This document shows positions 1 to 9,100 of a stretch of 64,000 nucleotides of DNA, piece by piece. The translations under genes were made by a program, and so were the position numbers. The stretch comes from Puniceibacterium sediminis (lineage in GTDB: Bacteria; Pseudomonadota; Alphaproteobacteria; Rhodobacterales; Rhodobacteraceae), in assembly GCF_900188035.1 (NCBI RefSeq), contig NZ_FZNN01000012.1, positions 1 through 64,000 on the forward strand. Direction: 5' to 3'. Every line of letters starts with the position of its first letter. Within the stretch, counting starts at the first letter, position 1. Below the pieces are notes generated by a model. The model had not been told where the DNA came from. It saw nothing but the letters and a program-made list of their open reading frames with translations, and did no database searches.

Positions 1-223
1 GCCCTCATCATGGCGGCGTTGTGCGCTGCCTTCATCCCGAAACACAGGCCGTCAACTTCCCAAATCTTCGTCGGATCAGGTTGTTCAGCCTGAACCCATT
101 AGCCGCAATCCTGAACACCGTTCTTGCGCGCGCATCACTCGCCAACTCAGGGGAATGTGATCCCGGTGCCGCCCACACCCCGGCATGGTATTACGCAGCA
201 TCGCCCGAGAGGGGCCCCCAGGT

Positions 224-604
224 TCAACGGACCATCGGCACGGCGATGTAGTATCTGAACTGTAGCGCCCTCCGCCTCCGGCACAGGGTCGAATAATCGG
301 GCAACGTACAGCCAAGGTTCGCCATCTCCAACAGGCTGGCCACCACGCCCGTCGTTTGCCGCAAGGCCAGTGCGAACAGGACCTGATCATCAGGCAAACC
401 GGATCGCCGCATCGGGCTACACGTCGGGACGGCCAAGGCAACCACCAGCCGCCTCATTTCCTTGTCCCGCCCCCCTCTTAGCGCTGCAAAAGCGCCCACC
501 GGGCGACGGATCAACAACGACCCGCGCGTCCTCAACGCCGAATTGTAACTGGACCAATTCGCCGCGAGATAGCGGACAGGTGGTACCTTCTTCATGCCCC
601 CCAT
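224..604 (-). pseudogene. IS5-family transposase, decayed N-terminal fragment
   Basis: The minus strand reads like the start of an IS5-type DDE transposase: a 'NWSSYNSALRTRGSLLI' stretch, then 'VLFALALRQTTGVVASLL' and 'LPDYSTLCRRRRAL', which match the usual NWxxYNxAL..RGSL, LRQTxGxVxSLL and DFSTLxRRxK blocks. Between the first two blocks the expected 'SDAAIxxCLxxK' segment is split between frames ('RPTCSP' in one, 'VARCGDPVCLMI' in another), so at least one frameshift is present. The frame then stops before any DDE catalytic residue. The 220 bases downstream contain no recognisable rest of the transposase. This is a dead remnant and fits the decayed look of the first 5 kb. Confidence 0.6.
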
Positions 605-762
605 CCAAGCGCTCGAATTTACGACCTTTACGCGTCCCGGTCACAGTTTTGCAATAATTTCATTCCACAAAGGACAACAGTGTGTAGGAGAAACCACCAC
701 ATCCGGGGCTATCCCGCTGCAATTCATTCCAATCCGCTATCTGAATACCGACATTAATTGCA

Positions 763-3312
763 TCACCGTTTTATACTACCAGCCGCCTTGACGACTGCGG
801 CGAGCAGTTCTGCGCGTTGAACCGGTTTCATCAATCGAATATCTTCAGGCCTTAGTCCGTTTCCATGAACTGTCGCCTCGCTTGCATAACCAGACATGAA
901 AATGATCGGCAGGCTTGGCCAACGCTCTCTTAGCGCTTTGGCAAGCCCGGTACCCTGTAATTTCCCTGGCATAACGATATCGGTTAACAATAAATCAAAA
1001 GATGGGTTTGCCTCAAAAGCGGTAAAAGCCATGTCACCAGATACTGTCGCCGTCACGTGGTAGCCTGCAAGTTCCAAAATAGTCACTAGGGTTGCGCGAA
1101 CAGCATCTTCGTCTTCCGCAACAAGTATTTTCTTCCCACGACCTGACGCTTGATTGTCATCAAGCAAAGGTTTGACAGGCTCTTCCAATTCCGATTTCGA
1201 AACCGGAAAATATAATTTGAATGTCGTTCCCTCCCCAGTCTCGGTATAGACCTGGACGGTTCCAGCCGATTGCTTCATGAAACCAACGGTCATTGACAAG
1301 CCAAGGCCTGACCCGACCCCGGGCGGCTTCGTCGTAAAGAATGGCTCGAAAATAGAGCCAATGACGTCGGCCGCTATACCCGGTCCGTTGTCGCTAACTG
1401 CCAGCATGACATATCGGCCTGGGGCCATCTCTTCTTGTCGCATGTCTAGATAGGTTTCATCGATCCGGACATTAGCCGTCTCGATTGTCAATTTTCCGTG
1501 CCCATTCATCGCGTCACGCGCATTCAAAGCCAAATTCAACAGAGCACTTTCCAACGAGGAACGGTCTGCTTCGATCGGCCATAATCCAGCAAGGAGCGAC
1601 GTTTCGATCTCGACGCTTTCCGGCATCGCGCGGGCCATCCAGTTTTTAGCCTCACGAACAACATTGTTGAGATCAAGAACCACGGGTGTCAGAGGCGCTT
1701 GACGCGCAAAGGCCAACATATTTTTGGTTAGATCTGCTCCACGCAGTGTCGCCGAAATCGCCGCGTCGATCATGTCTTTTTGCGCCGAAGGTTTCTCATC
1801 GTCGCGAAGTAGTTCGAGATTTCCGAGGATCACAGCCAGCAGGTTGTTAAAGTCATGCGCCACGCCGCCAGTCAACTGACCTATGCTTTCGTTCTTCTGC
1901 GCTCTGCGTGATATTTCGCGTTCTTTTTCCATTTTTTGCTGCAATTGAACTTCGCGTGTTGCGTCCAAAACGATTGCTTTAACAAGGGTTCTACCGTCTT
2001 CAGTCGCGAAATCGCCGTGAAAGTCCAGCCAACGCGAATGCCCGTCGCGGCTCGTAATCATGTAGCGGTAATGGATCGGTGAAATGGTTTCGCTCGCTCG
2101 TTTCACGGCCTTCAGAAAAGGACCAAGATCTTTGGGGTCGTGCATTTGAGCAAGCAAGGAGGGATTGGCAAGAAGATCTTCGTCAGTATAGCCCCAAATA
2201 TCCACGCATTTGGGACTGATGTACATGAGTTTAGGTTTGTCCCATTCCGTTATGTCATAATCGACGAATGCGCCTGGCAGCTTTTCTGCGATCAACGCCA
2301 AACGCTCTCGTGAGTTTCGGGCTTGATGCTCTGCGTCACGGATGTCTGTCATGTCAGAATTTATACCCGTGACACGCTTGACACTTCCCTTTGCATCCAG
2401 CTCTGTCACCCATGTCGTTCGGATAAATTGAAGTGTTCCGTCTTTCCGAATTGCGCGGAAATCTGATTTGCCTCGAAGCTGCCCTTCCGTCCAAGCGTTT
2501 CGCATCTCTTCTCGTACGCGTTTTAAATCATCCGGGTGGAATAGCGGTTCCAACTCCGAATAGGGAACCATACCTGGTTCCCGGTTCAGGCCGAGCATCG
2601 CGATCATTCCCGCATCATAGTAAGGTCCAGGTTCGCCTACCTCCTGAACGAACAAACCGACCCCAGACGCGCGCATGGCCAAGTCCAGCCTCCTCGCCAT
2701 TTCGGCAGTTTGGTTGGTGTTATTTGCTGCGCGGATTGCGAAGTTCACGATCTGCCAGGTGACTAATATAGACAGAGCGCCACTGACGATGAAACCCAAC
2801 GCGATCGGGGCGAACGTCGCATAAGGGTTTCCAGATTCAATCGTCCCGGCAAGAAATAGCAATGGCAATATATGTAGCACTGAAAAACCGGCCACAAGAT
2901 AGCCAATCTCGGTCTTTGGTATATTCGGCCAATTCTGCAAAGGGCGGAGATAGCTAACGGCCAATCCAACGGCCGGAATGGCGAGGTTCATGAAGACGCC
3001 GATCATTGGCGCAGCCCCTCCGAACCATATCCTGTAAGCTGCCCCAGTAAGTCCAGCAATCAAAGCGCCTATTGGACCACCAAGATAACCCGCAAATATG
3101 AGCGGCCCAGATCTGGCATCAATCGGAGTCGTAAATGGCTCTATCAATATGTTACTCGAACCAAGTGAGACAACCGAAACCCCAAAAAATACGCCAATAA
3201 AAATCTGTTGTGTTCGTCTTCTGCTTTTGAGTCGATCATTGGTAAGGGTTACATAAATCAGCACACCCGCCAGCAACAACGACGTAAGGCTTTGCAATAG
3301 AAATGCGAACAC
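763..3312 (-). CDS. Hybrid histidine kinase with 5TM sensor, two PAS domains and receiver
   Basis: Membrane sensor kinase. The N-terminal ~190 residues hold about five to six hydrophobic helices resembling the 5TM-5TMR_LYT type. Two PAS/PAC units follow (about 200-320 and 330-455, the first with the 'GLNREPG..HPDD..' pattern). Then come a HisKA/HWE-like dimerisation helix 'GGVAHDFNNLL' with phospho-acceptor His486, a HATPase domain with 'LNLALNARDAM' and 'DNGPGI', and a C-terminal receiver with phospho-acceptor Asp778 in 'LLLTDIVMPG'. The open frame extends 56 codons further upstream, but that stretch is basic, low-complexity and runs into recombinase debris. I therefore chose the GTG at 3312, preceded by AAAGAGAG and followed at once by the first membrane helix. 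The 849-residue product is the likely native form, although a 5' truncation by past recombination cannot be excluded. No partner response regulator lies beside it. Confidence 0.8.
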   Translation of the reverse strand: MFAFLLQSLTSLLLAGVLIYVTLTNDRLKSRRRTQQIFIGVFFGVSVVSLGSSNILIEPFTTPIDARSGPLIFAGYLGGPIGALIAGLTGAAYRIWFGGAAPMIGVFMNLAIPAVGLAVSYLRPLQNWPNIPKTEIGYLVAGFSVLHILPLLFLAGTIESGNPYATFAPIALGFIVSGALSILVTWQIVNFAIRAANNTNQTAEMARRLDLAMRASGVGLFVQEVGEPGPYYDAGMIAMLGLNREPGMVPYSELEPLFHPDDLKRVREEMRNAWTEGQLRGKSDFRAIRKDGTLQFIRTTWVTELDAKGSVKRVTGINSDMTDIRDAEHQARNSRERLALIAEKLPGAFVDYDITEWDKPKLMYISPKCVDIWGYTDEDLLANPSLLAQMHDPKDLGPFLKAVKRASETISPIHYRYMITSRDGHSRWLDFHGDFATEDGRTLVKAIVLDATREVQLQQKMEKEREISRRAQKNESIGQLTGGVAHDFNNLLAVILGNLELLRDDEKPSAQKDMIDAAISATLRGADLTKNMLAFARQAPLTPVVLDLNNVVREAKNWMARAMPESVEIETSLLAGLWPIEADRSSLESALLNLALNARDAMNGHGKLTIETANVRIDETYLDMRQEEMAPGRYVMLAVSDNGPGIAADVIGSIFEPFFTTKPPGVGSGLGLSMTVGFMKQSAGTVQVYTETGEGTTFKLYFPVSKSELEEPVKPLLDDNQASGRGKKILVAEDEDAVRATLVTILELAGYHVTATVSGDMAFTAFEANPSFDLLLTDIVMPGKLQGTGLAKALRERWPSLPIIFMSGYASEATVHGNGLRPEDIRLMKPVQRAELLAAVVKAAGSIKR

Positions 3313-3567
3313 TATTTCTCTCTTTCTGCGACTTTGTGGCACGAACCTGGTGACGCACGTGCTTGCCCTTCTCCGGGATGATTTTATCCTACGGCCTCTG
3401 TGACAGGTATGCCAAGAGCAGCGTAGCGATTGAGCACAGCGATGCAGAGGTGATTTCTGCGGCCTGGAGATCACAGACACGTGCCATGAGGCTTTGGCCC
3501 ATGAGTGTCACGCAATGCATCTTAACGTCGACGCGGCTTCGGCCTTGGTATCCGGTCAGCTTTCGCC

Positions 3568-3879
3568 TCAGCCCCCCTGCTCAACGATATCAAAGCTACA
3601 CACGCCGGGTCAGAACTGGTTTTCCCTTGCATATCAGGCGATAAACCGATCGTCGATCTCAAGAAATTCTGGGCATCAGTACTATTGCAGGCGGGTATCA
3701 GCGACTACCGTATTCACAACGACCGCCACACGCACGCCTCGCAACTTGTCTCCAGCGGGATGAGCCTAGCGATCATCGGGAGCCTCCTTGGTCACACGAA
3801 CCCAATGACGACCCAGCGATGTGCGCATATGGCTGACGATCCCCTTCGGCAAGCAGCTGAGATCATGCTGAGAAGATGA
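3568..3879 (+). pseudogene. Tyrosine recombinase (integrase) C-terminal remnant
   Basis: A reading frame open from about 3568 gives 'ELVFPCISGD..IVDLKKFWASVLLQAGISDYRIHNDRHTHASQLVSSGMSLAIIGSLLGHTN' followed by 'TTQRCAHM', the C-terminal catalytic part of phage/Xer-type integrases. The R-H-x-H block (DRHTHA) and LGH box are kept. The catalytic tyrosine of the usual 'TxRYAHL' motif is Cys here, and 'HDLRHT' has become 'HNDRHT'. No N-terminal core-binding domain or first catalytic Arg is seen upstream in any frame. The fragment is thus truncated and catalytically dead. There is no adjacent tRNA that would mark an attachment site. Confidence 0.7.
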
Positions 3880-4124
3880 AACCGAACGGCTAGAGTTTCC
3901 AGACTTGCCTAGAATCACCGCGCGAATGCCCTACCAAGGGGCGGAATCGCATCCGGTTCTTACCCGACTTTCGAACGGGAAGTGATCGATCCGGAACGCC
4001 GGTTGCTCGAGCGGCGCAGCTTGGAGGAGCGACAAAGACCTGCCATCTGTACATCGCTCAGTTAAACAGGTTACGCATGAATGGGAGCTCCTTGCGAAGT
4101 CTGAGTCACGCAAATAGCCTGAAA

Positions 4125-4385
4125 TTAATGGGCCCGCAGTCTGGCAAATTTGCTAAACTCCTCCCAGAGTCGCAGTTCTGACTTTCGCAGATCAGGAAGG
4201 GAGGCAGCTGCAGATTTCTTTGGTATTTCCGCCTTGTTACAGGCGAGCATATTGGAACCACTGGCATTCAGGGGCTTCCTTGCGCGGCAGGTCAATCCGT
4301 AACGCATAACGTAGTCAAGAAGTGCTTCCTCAAGCTCCTGAAGATAATCGGCTTCGATGACTACGAATTCTGACTTTTCGCTCAC
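4125..4385 (-). CDS. Hypothetical protein, 86 residues
   Basis: I do not recognise this protein. The frame could start as far up as 4496, but a GTG at 4385 has AAGGA eight bases upstream, and the acidic 'SEKSEFVVIEADYLQELEEALLDYVMRYG' that follows looks like a folded start, so I chose it. The N-terminal half is predicted helical and acidic, the middle contains several Cys/Arg residues, and the end is amphipathic ('LRKSELRLWEEFSKFARL'). There is no signal peptide or membrane segment. It sits alone between recombinase debris and a gene-poor stretch, so it may be island cargo or a decaying gene. Confidence 0.4.
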   Translation of the reverse strand: MSEKSEFVVIEADYLQELEEALLDYVMRYGLTCRARKPLNASGSNMLACNKAEIPKKSAAASLPDLRKSELRLWEEFSKFARLRAH

Positions 4386-4849
4386 AACGCAATTCCTTGC
4401 TGTCTTTCCACATTGTGGTGTGGAGGTGGTCAACTCACTTTGAGCCTTAGGCTCAGCACTCATACCCAAATGAAATCGACGGTCAGCAGGTCCCAAACCG
4501 AGGGGAAGCCGGTTCGATTACCACCGCTGAACCAGCGCCCACTTCGGATCGTTCGGCATCCGTTGTCTCTGGCTTCCAGTTTGGGAAAATGGCACGATCA
4601 CAGGCCCGCCTGACGATGCGCTGCGCGGGATCTGCATTGTGTCGAATGTTACGCATTCAGGGCAGCCTTTATCCCGGCTACGTCACTCGAGCAGTTCCGT
4701 AAGTGGCAAATCCCAGCTAGCTTGGCCGTGTGGACAAACGATACCGCGTACCGACCGGTGGGATGATATTCCCATTGTTTGGCGTTGGTGTGTGCTGGCT
4801 AGAAACGCGACCAGAGAGAATGCCGAGTATCTGACCAGCCTTCATTTCA
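4386..4849. other. Gene-poor stretch, nothing recognised
   Basis: Several short open frames cross this segment on both strands. None has a convincing ribosome binding site together with recognisable protein sequence. It most likely belongs to the decayed insertion region that starts at base 1. Confidence 0.4.
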
Positions 4850-5032
4850 TCAGATTCTCTCGCCGATAAACTGCTGAGAAAATGCCTGAACGCAGGCGAG
4901 CCCGTTGCGTTCCCAAACAAGCTTGCCCTGAGCAGTACTGAAGGCACCCGTCCTGACGCAGGCCACTTTTTCTTGGTGACCCCCCGTCGCATTATGATTG
5001 ACGCCTTCCGGGATTCTAAACTGTGCGATCAT
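4850..5032 (-). CDS. Hypothetical small protein, 60 residues
   Basis: I do not recognise a family. The start at 5032 is supported by a near-perfect ribosome binding site, AGGAGG, seven bases before ATG. The product starts 'MIAQFRIPEGVNHNATGG' and ends 'ACVQAFSQQFIGERI'. It has no signal peptide, membrane helix or obvious metal motif; two cysteines are spread over the chain. The strong ribosome binding site is the main argument for a real gene, as the coding sequence itself is too short to judge. It may be cargo of the decayed element to its left. Confidence 0.35.
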   Translation of the reverse strand: MIAQFRIPEGVNHNATGGHQEKVACVRTGAFSTAQGKLVWERNGLACVQAFSQQFIGERI

Positions 5033-5201
5033 TTCCCATCCTCCTGTTTGATGACTCAATAATTGCATTATTTTTTGACCTCCTCACGCTTTCGGTCGGG
5101 TATTCGATGTATTCTTTCGTATAGCGCCCCCGCCTTTCACCACGGGAAACGCAAATAGAGAAAGATCGACAGCCTCTGAGTTCATACTTCCCACACCTCG
5201 A

Positions 5202-5915
5202 TCACCCGCTATGGCGGGGAAATATTTTCTTCATGTGCGTATCGAATTCATTCCAGGTGATAACGGCCCTATTTCCGGCGTGTCCGTGATAATAGGAGCG
5301 GCCGGTCGAAGTGGGAAAACCGGCCCAAATTCTTGCTAGGTTCTCCATGAACCGGTGGCGGCTGATCTGACCCGCCATAAAGCCGCTATACCCGGCATCT
5401 TCCAGCAGAATATCAGCGAGAAGATCCTGCACGTGGTCGGTGAATAGCGTGTCTCTGGTTAGCCCAAGTTCATGCACCAGACTTTTCAGGGTCGACGGAA
5501 TGAACTGATAACGCCCAATGGCATGGGGCTGACCAGGAGTAGCTGAAATCCATTGGTAAATTTCACCAATCGTCATTTGCGTGGGGCGCTTTCCGGGGCG
5601 GACCCTGGCCCCATTCTGGACCGCGTCATAACCGCTGCGCCCCGACTCGGCCCAACCGATAAGATGTTTGAGATGTGCGGAGGATCCGGCACCCGCACCA
5701 ATGGGAATATCCCGCCCGGGTTGACCCGAAGACTTCTTGATCATTGAGGAATTCAGATAGATCCGGCTCTGCGTTTCGGTCGTCGAAAGGGTGAATTCAA
5801 TCCCACCGCCTTTCATCGATCGAAAATTAGTAAGCGTGGCTGTTTCTGCCTGTGCATTCTCTGTTGCAAACACCGCAACCAGAGAAAGAGCGACAACCGT
5901 TCCCTTCAAATTCAT
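5202..5915 (-). CDS. Secreted lysozyme-fold (muramidase-like) protein
   Basis: Probable peptidoglycan-cleaving enzyme of the lysozyme-like superfamily, exported to the periplasm or outside. Start at 5915 is chosen over the upstream in-frame ATGs because GGAG lies seven bases before it and a standard signal peptide follows (hydrophobic 'VVALSLVAVFA', cleavage after 'AQA', residue ~23). The mature protein has a small beta-rich leader (25-60), then the catalytic domain: 'GWAESG' with likely catalytic Glu90, and the 'AIGRYQFIPSTLKSL' block that in phage muramidases lines the active site. Length (237 residues) fits a single-domain enzyme. No holin, spanin or phage structural gene is nearby, so it is probably not part of a prophage lysis cassette. 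It lies downstream of the DUF11 gene cluster, separated from it by a terminator, so any shared role is speculative. Confidence 0.65.
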   Translation of the reverse strand: MNLKGTVVALSLVAVFATENAQAETATLTNFRSMKGGGIEFTLSTTETQSRIYLNSSMIKKSSGQPGRDIPIGAGAGSSAHLKHLIGWAESGRSGYDAVQNGARVRPGKRPTQMTIGEIYQWISATPGQPHAIGRYQFIPSTLKSLVHELGLTRDTLFTDHVQDLLADILLEDAGYSGFMAGQISRHRFMENLARIWAGFPTSTGRSYYHGHAGNRAVITWNEFDTHMKKIFPRHSG

Positions 5916-6101
5916 TTTCGTCTCCATTTCACACATCCAGTGATGAGGAGATTTTGACATTTTCGATAATTCAAATCATTCGCGCAAAAGATAATGCGCG
6001 CGGCAAAAGCATAGGTGCCCCCGCGCTATGTATATTGCCGTGCCCCAAAGGGCGGCGGGTCAGGGCCATATCTCACCATATCGACCGACCGTGCCCGTCA
6101 T

Positions 6102-6140
6102 AAAATCTGGCCACGCCGCAGATGCGCTTGCGGCGTGGCC
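6102..6140 (-). terminator. Rho-independent terminator of the DUF11 gene cluster
   Basis: A perfect 12-bp stem (GGCCACGCCGCA at 6109-6120 paired with 6129-6140, 8-base loop) lies 24 bases past the stop of the 1907-residue gene. Read on the minus strand it is followed by a short TTTT at 6105-6102. Confidence 0.8.
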
Positions 6141-6163
6141 CTTCCTGGCAACTGGTGGATGTC

Positions 6164-9100
6164 TCAGTTGCCGAGGAATCCGTCGAGCTGATCCCAGAGG
6201 GAATTGTCGATCAGCAGGTTGAAGCGGAAGTAGAAGCCTTCTTGGTAGAGCGCGCTTTGCCCCGCCAGCCGCCCGTCCGCCTTGTTGTAGCCAATGGCCA
6301 GAAGCGTGCCCTTGGTCGGCACAAACCCGAATTCGGCACCCAGTCCGCTGCTCGTATTACCGGCATCGTCCCACAGTTGCGCCACGTTGGCACCGATCTG
6401 GAAGCGGTTCTCGCCGAATTCATAGCTCAGACCCGCCTGTACCAACTGCGTGGTGGCGCTGGCAGAGGTGCCGCCGGAGACGTCGATCTTTTGATGCTGA
6501 CCAGCGTATTTGCCGTTCAAGCGCAGATCTGCATCGACCTCGTATGACGCATCAACCGACCACAGATGGCTTTCCGTCCGGTTGTGCTTTTCCTCCAGGC
6601 GATGCTCGTACCAGGCCAGAACTTCCAACCGTGGATCGCTTAGCGGGCGGTAGGCAACCCCGGCGCGGGTGCGCATGCGGCGGTGATCATTGCCATTGCG
6701 CTGGTCGACGGCAACCCGGGTGCGGCCCAACACAGTCAGATCGGGCGTGACCTTGCCCGCCAACCCAAGGCTGGCATAGTAGGTGTTGCCGGAGTTTTCG
6801 AAGGTCGTATCGAAATCCGCATCCCCTACCCAGTCGCCATCGCCTGATCCCCATTTCATGCCAACCGCTACACTGGTCAGTTCGGCTTCGTTGGCGTCCA
6901 TCATGCGCGAATGTTCGATGCCAAGGTCGAGCGTCGTCGTCTCGTTCAGCTTGAAGTGCGCGTTCAGGCCCTGGTGCAGAGTTGTATCGATTTCGCCCGC
7001 GCCCCGGGTCAGCTCGGTGCGTCCGCTAAGCCATTCGTTCAGCTCGAAGGTAAAGCCAAGCGTTGCGCGGGACATCACGACGTCATCGGCAAAATGCACC
7101 TCAACCTCGTTATAGACGCGCCAGCCCTGCTTGGGTTCACGGTAAAGGCCAAGTGTCAGCTCGGTCGGCGCTTCGCGACCACTCAGCGGCTGATGCAGCT
7201 CTGCCTCGATCACGGTGTCGGGCCGGTTCAGCGGAGTCCAATGGGCACCAAGGGTAAGAGACGTTTCCGCATCGGTTACATTCTGGCGACGGTCCTGCCG
7301 GTATTCGAACCCTATGTCGCCGCGCAGCTGCTTGCTGATCCGACGCGAATAAAGCGCCTCAACCGTCAGCCTGTCGGTATCGTTGATCCGGTCGCGCACC
7401 ATTTCTGCGCCAAGCGCGATGTCGCTTTTGCGGTCGATCTCGTAACCATAGCTCAACCGGACCTGAGTGGTGCCCGGACGGGCCAAACCGCCACGCGCCA
7501 GGAAGTTCTCGCCGGTGTGGATTGCCTCAAAGCTTAGCCACTGACTCTCTGTCTGCAACTCATAGGACAGCCGCGCGGCCCCATCGACTTCGCCACGCGA
7601 ATCCTCGGATCTGGCCAACTCTGCCTCCCAGATGCCCCCGACCTTGTCCTCGCGGCGGATGTATCCGGATTGCAGCCGCTCCCGGGCCGGGTTGCCGATG
7701 GGGGCATCGGCATGCACCACGCGGGCACCGATGGTCGTCCGCTCGCCCACGGCATAATTTGCTTCGCCACCATAGAGCCAGTACGTCTCGGCGCCCTCGG
7801 CCTCCACTTCGTAGGTCACGCGGATCGACACCGGATTGCCATCCGGGTCGAACTGCCGGATGGGGGTATCAAAGGTGATCGTGTCGCGAAAGAAGTCGAG
7901 GATGTAGTCAGTGCCCCGGCGCATGGGTGTCGAGGTCAGGATATCGCCCCCCTGCTCGTCGCGAACCAGGATTTCGACCCGCTCGGAACCCTGAACATAG
8001 CCGCCAAGGTCGAGGTCATAGGGACCGGAAATGCCGCGGCCGCGTATTTCTTGCACCATTTGTTCCTGCGCGGTTCGCGCGCCAAAGACCGTGACAGACA
8101 CCTTGTCGTTTTCCCAATGCGCTTTGGCACCGGTGGCGACGCGGCGCAGCCCGTCAAGCTTGAACGCGCTGGCCTCTGGTTCGATGGCGATATCGCCATA
8201 GAGGATGTAGGAACGGCCCTTTTCGACCTTTACGAACAGGTTTCCAGACGATTGCGCATCTTGACCGCGTTCGGAGTTGTCGCCGTAAACCGGGTAGTAT
8301 TCGTCGCCGCGAATGTCGCGGAACAGACGGTCTTCGGTGTCGCGGTCCGAACTATAGCGCAGGGTCAGCAGCGCGTCGCCACGGATCGCCCCCTTGAGGT
8401 AGACCTCGCCGCGAACACCCGTTGCGGTATCCTCGAACGAGCTGAAACGATCCTTGTCCAGCAACGCCCCATTGTTCTTGCCCAGTGCCACCGCTCCTTC
8501 GATGACGCCGATCAGGATCCGTTCGTCCAGATCCGGGGTAAAGGTGATTGTCGCCTCGGCGCTGCCAAAGTTTCCGGTCACGGTGATGCGGTCCGGCCCG
8601 GCAACCTGCGGCGGGATCAGGCCGAACGTGGCCTCGCCATTATCAAGGTAAGCCTGCACGCCCGGGGTGCCGGGGCGAATGTCTGTCACATCCCACAAGG
8701 CACTGCGCGCGTGCAGTGTCACCGTGCTCGAGGCCGGAACCGGCAGCCCGCGCGCATCCAGCACACGTACCACAACCGGCACCACAGAGACGGGCGAGGC
8801 TGAGGCCGTTTCGGGCAGGATGATCTCGAACCTGGCGGGTTTCCCGGGGGCGATCAGGGTGATTTCCTTGCGGACACGTTCGATGCCGAAACCGTCCTTG
8901 CCGACCAAGCTCAGGGTGTTCTTGCCCGCGCCCAGTTTCACGGCGATGTATTCCAGCGCCTGGACGTTGTTCTTTTCCCAGTTGGTGCGTTCACCCACCC
9001 GGTCAGAGCCAAGCTCGCGACCGTTCAGCATCAGCGCCAGCGTCAGGTCAGCCTTGCCCTTGACCCGGATATTCTGGGTTGAGCGCACAACCGTCTGACC

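Noticed and set aside
3931-4113. Possible 60-residue leftward gene after the recombinase remnant
   Set aside because: No ribosome binding site, no recognisable sequence, and the same segment reads equally well as broken coding fragments in other frames.
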